DNA of 64,000 nt from contig CAYSMK010000001.1 in assembly GCA_964432205.1 (NCBI GenBank), forward strand, positions 1 to 64,000, given 5' to 3'. Source of the DNA: Geomobilibacter sp964432205 (lineage in GTDB: Bacteria > Desulfobacterota > Desulfuromonadia > Geobacterales > DSM-12255). Both the position numbers and the translations under genes were made by a program. A model generated the notes under the pieces. It saw only the letters and a list, made by a program, of their open reading frames with translations, did not search any database and was not told the DNA's origin. Below are positions 52,055 through 59,528 of the stretch, piece by piece (position 1 is the first letter of the stretch; every line of letters begins with the position of its first letter).

Positions 52055-53344
52055 CTACATTGCCGGTACTGCCCTGCTGGAGCGCAGCCGTATGGGCTGC
52101 ACGTCCCAGCCAGCCAGATTAAAGGCGGACGAGCCACCCCTGGTTGCGTTGTGGGCCAGCCAGCACCGGGTGGGAAAAGGGCAGGCCGCGACGCTCGGCC
52201 GACTGCCGGCGGCACTCTGCACAGTAACGAGTGTGTTGCGGATCGCTTCGATCTCGTCGCCGGTCAGGTCGCGGACAATGAAAACGAGCCGGCCCTTCTG
52301 GTCCTCAAATGGGCTCTGTTCCGGCCATCTGCCGAGGCTGACCGGCGGATAGGCCACGTCCTGCACGCAGTGGATGACCCGCGGCAGGGGATCGCCAGCG
52401 ACATTCATGAGCCCCTTGACCCGCAGGATGTTGGGGCCGTGCGTCTGCAGTATCCGCCCCATGGTCAGGGCAAAGGGGTACCAGGCAACAGGATCGGCGA
52501 AGTTGACGACAAAGCTGCTGACCGAGTCGTCATGATGCCCGTGGCCATGGGCGGCAGCGTGGCCGGCACCGGCGCCCTTGCGGCGCACGGCAAACGGCGC
52601 CCGGCCGTCGGCCGCACGTGGCTGCAGGGCGCGCGTCTGCCCGGCACCGAGCCACGCCGCCAGATTGGTCGAGGTGCCCGCAGGCGAATAGATGCCACAG
52701 CCGAACAGCGCATGCGGACTGATCCGTCCCTGGCAGACCTCGATTCTGGGCGCACCGGGATTGAGCGCATCCAGCCGCCCGCTCAGCGCGGCGCGACCGG
52801 TGGTGTCAGCCAGATCGCACTTGGTAATCAGCAGTCGATCGGCCATGGCAACCTGGCGGACCGCCTCCCGATGACGATCGAGTTGCTGCACGGCGTGGGT
52901 GGCATCGACAACGGTGATGACCCCGTCGCACTGGTAGCGTGCCGCCACGAACCATTCCTGGGTGAGCGTCGCGATCACCGGGACCGGATCGGCAAGCCCG
53001 GTGGTTTCGATGACGACCCGCGACACTGCCGGTATTTCGCGCCGTGAGCTGCGCAGGGCCAGATTCCGCAAGGCCTTGACCAGATCCCCCTGTACGCTGC
53101 AGCAGATGCAGCCGGAGTCGAGGATCATCATCGTCTCGTCGACCCTGTCGACCAGGTGGTGATCGATGCCGACCTCGCCGAATTCGTTGATCAGCAGGGC
53201 TGCGCCGGCCATCTCGGGATGCTGCAGCAGATTGTTGAGCAGGGTGGTTTTCCCCGCGCCCAGAAAGCCGGTGAGCAAGGTCACGGGTATCCGCCTGTCG
53301 GTTGGCACTGTCTGGTCGGTGGAGCGCTGCGTTTCGTTACTCAT
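52055..53344 (-). CDS. CobW/COG0523 metallochaperone GTPase
   Basis: 429 residues. Residues 1-~230 are the G3E GTPase with TGFLGAGKTTLLN (Walker A), the metal motif GCICCS, ETTGLADP, and TKCD. A short His-rich stretch (HAAAHGHGHHDD) precedes the C-terminal CobW domain (about 275-380). The last ~50 residues are unusual and unmatched. COG0523 proteins load zinc, cobalt, iron or manganese into partner enzymes. Lying between the carboxylase genes and the CoA-transferase genes, it probably metallates the carboxylase, whose small subunit has four Cys. Confidence 0.88.
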   Translation of the reverse strand: MSNETQRSTDQTVPTDRRIPVTLLTGFLGAGKTTLLNNLLQHPEMAGAALLINEFGEVGIDHHLVDRVDETMMILDSGCICCSVQGDLVKALRNLALRSSRREIPAVSRVVIETTGLADPVPVIATLTQEWFVAARYQCDGVITVVDATHAVQQLDRHREAVRQVAMADRLLITKCDLADTTGRAALSGRLDALNPGAPRIEVCQGRISPHALFGCGIYSPAGTSTNLAAWLGAGQTRALQPRAADGRAPFAVRRKGAGAGHAAAHGHGHHDDSVSSFVVNFADPVAWYPFALTMGRILQTHGPNILRVKGLMNVAGDPLPRVIHCVQDVAYPPVSLGRWPEQSPFEDQKGRLVFIVRDLTGDEIEAIRNTLVTVQSAAGSRPSVAACPFPTRCWLAHNATRGGSSAFNLAGWDVQPIRLRSSRAVPAM

Positions 53345-53378
53345 AGTGGTTCCTTAATCTAAATCCGTGACGGGTTTT

Positions 53379-53435
53379 GTAGGGGCACCCCTTGCGGGTG
53401 CCCTAAAACAGGATACCCGCAAGGGGTATCCCTAC
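53379..53435. repeat. foldback repeat between the fifth carboxylase gene and cobW
   Basis: GTAGGGGCACCCCTTGCGGG (53379) folds back on CCCGCAAGGGGTATCCCTAC (53416-53435), with a second small GGGCACCC/GGGTGCCC stem inside. A common type of intergenic palindrome; it could also trim expression of downstream genes. Confidence 0.7.
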
Positions 53436-53455
53436 TCATTTTCCCCTCGGTTCTA

Positions 53456-54307
53456 TCACCGCAATTTCCCGAGGCTTTCCAGCACATGCTCAGGAGTGGC
53501 ATCTCTCGAAATGTCGACGTAGTAGAACTGTGTGGGGGTCAGTTCCGGCAGCGGCTCCCCCGCCCACACCATGCCGGAGACATCGACGCCGTGTGCAGCA
53601 CCGGCATCGGGAAGGTCGCCGGCGCTGATGAAGACATCGATCTCCGCGAGCGCCGGGCTGTCGACAAGCGTCCCCTCCCCCATCCGCAGGACCAGGGGCC
53701 ACCGGTAATGCCTGGCCACGTTGAGCAAAGGACGGTAGAGCTCAAGTTCGATCGGCGCCGGAGAAGACTCCTCCAGCAGCAGGCCACCCACGGCGGCACC
53801 GGATACCGAGCGGGCCAGATCGGCCAGATACATGGCCGAGTCCTCGATACTGTCACTGTCCAGTTCCGGCTCCTCGCGGCCGGCGGCCCGGCAGGCCTCT
53901 TGCAGCCAGGAGCCGGGTGACGGCATGGAAAGGACCAGCGGCAGCTGACCCCGGAGCTGGGCCAGCAGTGCTTCGATGATTTCCGCCAGGAGCTCCCGCG
54001 GCTGCTGCTGTTCCAGGAGCTTTCGCAAGGGGAAAGAAAGTTTGCGCTTTCCCGCCAATTCCGCCCTGACCGCCGGATTTCTCCGTAACCAGGCGTCAAA
54101 GAGCTCGCCGACCTCTAACACCGCCACATCCGGCTTCAAGAGCCCCTGGGCCTGGGAGAAGTAGGCGAGGTATCTGCTCGCACTCTCCCAGGGATCACCG
54201 GACTCCCCCACGAGCAACCGTTTCGTATAGGAGAAGGATTTGAGCCAGGTCCTGATGTTGACCCGGCCACCTTCTGCGGGCATGAGGTCGGCGAGATGCT
54301 GGCTCAT
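53456..54307 (-). CDS. fifth component of the ketone carboxylase (Apc5-like)
   Basis: 283 residues (about 31 kDa), helical and acidic. It includes NIRTWLKSFSYTKRLLVGES, PVLSM-type strands and VFISAGDLPDAGAA. It has no catalytic motif I can name; the C-terminal half looks like a small alpha/beta barrel. Its position right after the HyuB-type gene (ATGA overlap) and its size match the fifth, loosely bound subunit of acetophenone carboxylase (about 34 kDa). Three-gene acetone carboxylases lack this protein. It may recruit the ketone or stabilise the core. Confidence 0.65.
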   Translation of the reverse strand: MSQHLADLMPAEGGRVNIRTWLKSFSYTKRLLVGESGDPWESASRYLAYFSQAQGLLKPDVAVLEVGELFDAWLRRNPAVRAELAGKRKLSFPLRKLLEQQQPRELLAEIIEALLAQLRGQLPLVLSMPSPGSWLQEACRAAGREEPELDSDSIEDSAMYLADLARSVSGAAVGGLLLEESSPAPIELELYRPLLNVARHYRWPLVLRMGEGTLVDSPALAEIDVFISAGDLPDAGAAHGVDVSGMVWAGEPLPELTPTQFYYVDISRDATPEHVLESLGKLR

Positions 54308-56580
54308 TTCTTTTCATCTCCCAGTGCGCCGAGCGCGCACAGCCTGGCTTCCAGTTCGTCGATCCGCACATCCTTGGGATGGCGCATGTAGTTGGGTTTG
54401 GGTTTGTCGGCAGCGCGGGTGATCTCCGGGCTCCCCACATACAGGGTTCCCACGTCATCGCCCCAGCAGCCGAAGTACTGCAGATGGGACGGGGGCTTGG
54501 GGGTGTTCCAGTCCTTGATGAACTCGGCAAACGGGACCCCGCGATTGAGGCGGTCCTTGCGCTCCTTGTCGCGTAGCGCCCTGGTCCCCTCGTGATTGAT
54601 CGCCAGGGTCCGGTGGTCGAACCGCACCTTGTAGAGGCTTTCCGCCACCTCCTCGGAAATCAGCCCTTCCTCGATGTCCTTGATCACCGCCCGGGGATCG
54701 CGTTCCAGCAGGTCACCGTAGCCGGCGCCGGCCCCCTGGGAGATCATGAACATCTCGCCCCGCTTGGAGATCTCGAACCCCATCCCCATGTGGTGGGTGG
54801 TGTAGCTGGCACCATCGAACGGCTGTTCGTTCATGATCTCGGCGATGGAGTGCTTGAACTTGTCCGGCTCATTGAGGAGCACGTCGTAGACGTCGACCCC
54901 CTTCACCTTGCACAGCGGATAGGCGCCACAGGAGTAGCCGCCGAAGAGCCCCTGCATGGGCGGGATCTTGGCCCCCTGGCAGACGGTCATGAACCCCCAC
55001 TGTTCGCTGTCCTTGGTGGCGACCATCATGGTGTACCCCTGGCCGCCGCGGTACTTGCCCGGGGCGATGGCGTCCTTCGTCATCTTCTTGGAGACCAGCT
55101 GCAGGAACGGCACCTCCTCTTCGTTCAGCTCCTGTTCGCCGATATCCGCCATGGTGGCAAAGATCGGGGCCAGGGCCGGCTCGCCGTCACAGTCGGAGCG
55201 GGCGCCGTGCCCCATGCCGTTCAGGTCGGCACAGAGGTTCCCCAGGGTCTCGCCGTGCTGGCTCACCCCCCCCCAGATGAAGGTGTTGATCATGTTGAAG
55301 GTCGGGGCATGGACCTTGGTGTACTTCTCCGGACAGCTGTAGAGGAACTTGGCCACGGCGTGCTGGGCCGCGGTGAAGCCGGTGAAGATCGACATGAGGC
55401 TCTGGGAGTTGGGCGCCTCGTAGGAGCAGTCGACGATGGAATGGGGATCGGTGATCACCTCGATCGGGGCGAACGCCGCCTGGCCCCTGGGCAGGTCCGG
55501 CCAGACGTAGCAGAGGAACATCTGGGCGATCATCCCCTTCAGCCCGGCCAGGACCGTGTTAGTGGCGCGGTTGGTGAATTCCGGACTCGAGCCGCGGAAG
55601 TCGAAGATGAGCCGGTCGCCGCTCTTGGTCAGCTGGCAGTTGATCTTCACCACGCAGTTCTCACGCAGGGTCGAGTCCTGGATGATGTAGGTGCGCGAGG
55701 TCATGTCCGGCCACTCACGGATGCGGCGGACCACCTCGGCGCGGACGTTCTCCATGGTCAGGCGGAGCGTGGAGATCAACGCCTTCGGCCCGTCGGTCCG
55801 CAGGGTCTCCTCGACCCGCTGCTTGATCCTAAGGCAGGCGAAGAGCTTGACCTTCATGTCCTCGTACTGGAGCTTGGGCTCGCGCACCGAGTTCTGGAGA
55901 AAGGTCAGGACGTCGCGTTTGATCTCGTAGTTCTCCACGACGCGGAACGGGCTCATCTTCAGCCCCTCGTCGAAGGAGGTCTCGGCCATGGAAGGCATCC
56001 CACCCGGCTCGATGGCGCCGTTCTCCCCCTCGTGCACGGTGGAGGCGACCCAGCAGACCAGCTTACCTTCCCAGAAGATGGGGAGGATCATGCTCTGGTC
56101 GGTGTTATGGACATTGCCGTAACGGGAGTCGTTATGGATGAAGCCGTCCCCCTCCCGCACCCCCACGGTCGGGTCGTTCATCCAGTTCTTGATGATGAAC
56201 TTGATCGGGTGGTGGACCAGGGTCGAGAAGATCAGCACCCCGCCCGCACTGGCGATGGACAGGTCGCCCGAGGCGGTGTAGACGCCGGTAATGACGTCGC
56301 CCCACTTGGCGCCCGGGGCCGCCCCCATCGCCTCCACCATCTCGAACCCTTCATCGCAGCCGGCCTGGACCCGGTCGCGGATCTTGGCGGTCACATGCAC
56401 ATCGCTGACCTCCTGCATGGCGGCCTCTTCCGCCTCACTGCGGGGCATGAGATCATGCCGGCGCATGATCTCCGGATCCGGCCCGAGGAACAGGGTCGTA
56501 TCACTCAGGAATTTCTTGATCAGTGCGATTTCCTCGGCACTCGGCGTCTTGGCCGTTGTTGGCGTAATCGTTTCGCTCAT
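54304..56580 (-). CDS. ketone carboxylase HyuB-type subunit
   Basis: A 758-residue hydantoinase B/oxoprolinase-type subunit. In the related carboxylases this subunit joins the enol of the ketone with the activated (phosphorylated) bicarbonate. Visible family blocks are SGDLSIASAGGVLIFSTLVH, NDPTVGVREGDGFIHNDSRY, MILPIFWEGKLVCWVASTVHEG, DFRGSSPEFTNRATNTV and YRGGQGY. AAGKWGD is preceded by a long N-terminal arm. Size and order match Apc4/AcxB-like subunits. It overlaps the fifth-subunit gene by ATGA. Confidence 0.9.
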   Translation of the reverse strand: MSETITPTTAKTPSAEEIALIKKFLSDTTLFLGPDPEIMRRHDLMPRSEAEEAAMQEVSDVHVTAKIRDRVQAGCDEGFEMVEAMGAAPGAKWGDVITGVYTASGDLSIASAGGVLIFSTLVHHPIKFIIKNWMNDPTVGVREGDGFIHNDSRYGNVHNTDQSMILPIFWEGKLVCWVASTVHEGENGAIEPGGMPSMAETSFDEGLKMSPFRVVENYEIKRDVLTFLQNSVREPKLQYEDMKVKLFACLRIKQRVEETLRTDGPKALISTLRLTMENVRAEVVRRIREWPDMTSRTYIIQDSTLRENCVVKINCQLTKSGDRLIFDFRGSSPEFTNRATNTVLAGLKGMIAQMFLCYVWPDLPRGQAAFAPIEVITDPHSIVDCSYEAPNSQSLMSIFTGFTAAQHAVAKFLYSCPEKYTKVHAPTFNMINTFIWGGVSQHGETLGNLCADLNGMGHGARSDCDGEPALAPIFATMADIGEQELNEEEVPFLQLVSKKMTKDAIAPGKYRGGQGYTMMVATKDSEQWGFMTVCQGAKIPPMQGLFGGYSCGAYPLCKVKGVDVYDVLLNEPDKFKHSIAEIMNEQPFDGASYTTHHMGMGFEISKRGEMFMISQGAGAGYGDLLERDPRAVIKDIEEGLISEEVAESLYKVRFDHRTLAINHEGTRALRDKERKDRLNRGVPFAEFIKDWNTPKPPSHLQYFGCWGDDVGTLYVGSPEITRAADKPKPNYMRHPKDVRIDELEARLCALGALGDEKK

Positions 56581-56601
56581 TGTTCGATCCTCTCAGATAG
56601 T

Positions 56602-56635
56602 TAGTTTCCATCCGGAAATTCCGGATGAGAAACTA
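56602..56635. repeat. strong palindrome in the leader of the HyuB-type gene
   Basis: TAGTTTC-CATCCGGAA folds on TTCCGGATG-A-GAAACTA with one loop base and one bulge, sixteen pairs in all. It ends 21 bases before the ATG, so it may be an mRNA processing or attenuation structure. Confidence 0.75.
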
Positions 56636-56691
56636 TCGGTTTCCGATTCGGAAAGGAGGGATTTTTCGTCCTGGCAAGGAAATCAAGGGAT

Positions 56692-56722
56692 TGTGCGGAG
56701 GCGTACGACCGTACGCCGCACA
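56692..56722. repeat. hairpin in the same leader
   Basis: TGTGCG-GAG-GCGTACG pairs with CGTACGC-CGCACA around AC, leaving a GAG bulge. Thirteen pairs, no U-run. It lies halfway between the two large subunit genes. Confidence 0.7.
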
Positions 56723-56786
56723 AGCAAGCCCGAAGATTGACACCGCCAGGGCGAAAAAGGACCCTTTCCGGGCGGAAACTGGTTGG

Positions 56787-58940
56787 TCAGTTGATTTCAA
56801 CCGGTAAGCCACGCAGAAACCAGGAAGCACCCTGTTTGGCGGAGACGAAGTTCCAGCCCGGGTTTACCAGATAGGTGGTCACCTCGGAGGCGATCACCGC
56901 CGGTCCGGGGATCTGGACCCCCGGCTCGATGGCGGACCGGTCCCAGACCGGGGTATCGACGGCACCATCGTGACCGACGAACCAGCATTTGCGGGAACTC
57001 TTGGGCGCCGGCGGCGCCGTGCGCCTGGCCGGGGCGACCGGCTTGATATCCTCGAACTGGACCGTTTCGTGGCGCACGTAGGCCGCCACCCGGATGGTAT
57101 TGATGCGGATCCCCGCCTCGGGGGCCTGGCTCCCTTCACCGAACCGCTTGCCGTAGTCCTTGGAGAACTGGGAGATGATGGTCATGACATCGGCCGGGCC
57201 GTGGAGTTCGTGCACCGGGATGACCGCGGTGGTCTGCACCAGCTGATTGCCGTAGCGCATGTCCAGCTCCAGGCTGTGAAGGATCTGCTCCCGCGGGATA
57301 CCCTGGCGGATCAGGTCCTGGGTCCCGGCCTCCTTCAGCTCCTCGACGATGCCGTTGAACCGCTCGTAGTCATCGTAGATATGGCGGCTGTTGGAGTCGT
57401 AGAGCACCATGTAGAGCGACTGCTCGTGGATGTGCAGCTGGTGCATGTTGCCGGCGCCGACGGCGGAGAAGACCGAGCTGAAGGGGGGCGCCAGGATCCT
57501 GTCGATCCCGAGGTTCTGGGCGATGCCGCAGCAGTGCAGCGGGCCGTTGCCGCCGTAGGCGAGCATGGTGAAGTCCTTCGGGTCGTATCCCCTGGCCCGC
57601 ATCTCGGTGAACAGGCCGTTGGCCATGTTGTCGTCCACCTTCTGCCGGATCAGGAGGGCCGCCTCGACGGTCGTGCAATCCAGCTCGTCGCAGAGGGCGT
57701 CCTCGATGGCCGCAGCGGCCCGGCGGGGATTCAGGGGGATGGAGCCGCCGGCGTAGTTCTTGGGATCCAGGTAGCCGAGCACCAGGTCGGCATCGGTCAC
57801 GGTCGGCCGCATGCCGCCCCGGTCGTAGCAGGCCGGGCCGGGATCGGAGCCGGCGCTCTCCGGACCGCATTTGACCGTCTCGTACATCCGGTCGTAGGAA
57901 GCGATGGAGCCACCACCGGCGCCCAGGGTGACCAGGTGCACCATCGGCACGGAGACCAGCCAGCGGTCGACCACCGGGTTGAAGTCATAGTGCTTGATGC
58001 CGCCATCGACCACGATGCCGATGTCGTAACTGGTCCCCCCCATGTCGGTTGCCACCACATTCCCCAGGGCCGCCTGCATGGCCAGGTGTTCGGAGGCGGC
58101 GATGCCGGATACCGGGCCGGAATGGATGGTCTGCAGGGCATCGGTGGAGTTCAGTTGCGCCATGCCGCCCGAGTTGTGGATCACCAGCATCGGCTTCTCG
58201 TAGCGGTGGGCGCGCAGGTTCTGCTCCAGGGCCGACAGGGCGTGATACATGGTCGAGTGGAGATAGCCGTCCACGATGGCCGAGGTCGCCCGGACATACT
58301 CACCCTTGCGCCCGGCAACCTGGTGCGAGAGGATGACCGGTATGGCACCCAGCAGATGGGACGGATACTCCTCCAGCAGGATCTCCTCGATCCGCTCCTC
58401 GTGCATCGGATTCACGACGCTGTTGACCAGGGCCACCACGATGATCTCGGCCCCCTTGTCCACCAGGGAGCGGATCTGAACCCGGACGTCATCCTCGTCC
58501 AGCCCCATGACCAGCCGGCCCTCGAAATCGAGCCGTTCACGCACACCGCGGATCATGTGGGGCAGGACCAGTGGGGCAGGACGGGAGGCGTTGGGGAGAT
58601 CCTGCTTGCCCAGGTCGTCCAGCCCCTCGCCATAGCCGCGGGCACGGCTCAAGGGGACCGTCGCCTCGAAGCCGGCGGTCACCAGCATGCCGATCCGCGG
58701 CCCCTTGTGTTCGATCAGGGCGTTGGTCCCCAGGGTGGTGGCGTAGCGGACGGAATCCACACCGGCCAGGATCTCTTCCAGCTCCAGTCCCAGGACGTGA
58801 TAGGCCTTGCTCAGCGCCTCGTTGAACCCGAGCGCCAGATTGTGGTGGGTGGTGAGCGCCTTTTCCTCGATGTACTTCCCATCCCAGACCACGAAACAAT
58901 CGGTGAAGGTGCCACCGATATCAACAGACACGCGCCTCAT
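56787..58940 (-). CDS. ketone carboxylase HyuA-type subunit (large)
   Basis: A 717-residue hydantoinase A/oxoprolinase-type ATPase subunit with an ASKHA fold. The phosphate loops are DIGGTFTD (7-14) and DMGGTSYDIG. Other blocks are ATTLGTNALIEHKGPRIGML, HNSGGMAQLNS and GPACYDRGGMRPTVTDADLVLG. In the family this subunit uses ATP to phosphorylate bicarbonate or the ketone enol. It has the size of the acetone carboxylase AcxA and the acetophenone carboxylase Apc3 subunits. The leader to the next gene (200 bases) contains two hairpins. Confidence 0.92.
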   Translation of the reverse strand: MRRVSVDIGGTFTDCFVVWDGKYIEEKALTTHHNLALGFNEALSKAYHVLGLELEEILAGVDSVRYATTLGTNALIEHKGPRIGMLVTAGFEATVPLSRARGYGEGLDDLGKQDLPNASRPAPLVLPHMIRGVRERLDFEGRLVMGLDEDDVRVQIRSLVDKGAEIIVVALVNSVVNPMHEERIEEILLEEYPSHLLGAIPVILSHQVAGRKGEYVRATSAIVDGYLHSTMYHALSALEQNLRAHRYEKPMLVIHNSGGMAQLNSTDALQTIHSGPVSGIAASEHLAMQAALGNVVATDMGGTSYDIGIVVDGGIKHYDFNPVVDRWLVSVPMVHLVTLGAGGGSIASYDRMYETVKCGPESAGSDPGPACYDRGGMRPTVTDADLVLGYLDPKNYAGGSIPLNPRRAAAAIEDALCDELDCTTVEAALLIRQKVDDNMANGLFTEMRARGYDPKDFTMLAYGGNGPLHCCGIAQNLGIDRILAPPFSSVFSAVGAGNMHQLHIHEQSLYMVLYDSNSRHIYDDYERFNGIVEELKEAGTQDLIRQGIPREQILHSLELDMRYGNQLVQTTAVIPVHELHGPADVMTIISQFSKDYGKRFGEGSQAPEAGIRINTIRVAAYVRHETVQFEDIKPVAPARRTAPPAPKSSRKCWFVGHDGAVDTPVWDRSAIEPGVQIPGPAVIASEVTTYLVNPGWNFVSAKQGASWFLRGLPVEIN

Positions 58941-59001
58941 ACTGCCTCCTTTATTCTTCGCTCGTAACTATTCAGCTGCACCGTTTCATAACCCCTCCCG
59001 A

Positions 59002-59067
59002 CCTCCCCTTAACTTAAGGGGAGGAGGGTTATAGGGTTATAATTCCCCCTCTTAAGCTAAGAGGGGG
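59002..59067. repeat. paired hairpins between the small-subunit and large-subunit genes
   Basis: CCTCCCCTTAA/TTAAGGGGAGG (59002-59024, loop C) is followed by CCCCCTCTTA/TAAGAGGGGG (59045-59067, loop AGC). The unit resembles the pair at 49021-49071, so both may belong to one repeat family. Confidence 0.75.
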
Positions 59068-59124
59068 TTAGGGGGAGTTATGAGCCTGTCGTTTCTGAAT
59101 AGTTACCTTCGCACCACGGTTTGT

Positions 59125-59523
59125 TTAGTGTCCATGTCCGGCGCCCAGCACCACTTCCGGGCCTCTGACCGGTTCATGGACCTCTTCGCGGGTAGCCCAT
59201 TGGGCCTTCAGCGCCGCCAGATCCACCTCCATGTCGTAGAGGGGGGGATGTCCGGGAATGGCATATTCGGTTTCCACCTGGGTGCCGCACTTGGGGCAGT
59301 AATACTCCAGAATGCGCACCCAGTCGGGATCCGGGCTGAAGGTGAAACGGTACTTGTCGGGATCGATGATCGGCGGATGGATCTCCCGCGGGTCCCGGTT
59401 GTACACCAGCATCCCCTCCTTGTAGCTCTTTCTGGCAGACCCCACCTCGTGGTTACAGACGCGGCACTCCCAGCTCTCTTTCTCCAGGTCGATCCGGAGA
59501 TATTCGGTCATCAGTACTTTCAT
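59125..59523 (-). CDS. ketone carboxylase small zinc-binding subunit (gamma-like)
   Basis: A 132-residue protein like the acetone carboxylase gamma subunit. Two CxxC pairs (Cys20/Cys23 and Cys76/Cys79) form a likely zinc site. Other family blocks are YNRDPREIHPPIIDP, TFSPDPDWVRILEYYCPKCG and PPLYDMEVDLAALK. The tail ends GAGHGH. It is shorter than the ~170-residue AcxC but close to the ~15 kDa Apc2. ATG 59523 lies five bases after the upstream stop; a TTG three codons earlier overlaps it. Confidence 0.9.
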   Translation of the reverse strand: MKVLMTEYLRIDLEKESWECRVCNHEVGSARKSYKEGMLVYNRDPREIHPPIIDPDKYRFTFSPDPDWVRILEYYCPKCGTQVETEYAIPGHPPLYDMEVDLAALKAQWATREEVHEPVRGPEVVLGAGHGH

Positions 59524-59528
59524 GGCTC

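Noticed and set aside
54592..56604. A 670-codon open frame on the plus strand opposite the HyuB-type subunit gene, and similar long frames opposite other GC-rich genes (for example 56970-58967 and 60195-61253)
   Set aside because: Composition is His/Asp/Gly-rich and unlike any family, ribosome sites are lacking, and the other strand carries well-conserved enzymes. These are mirror frames of GC-rich coding DNA.
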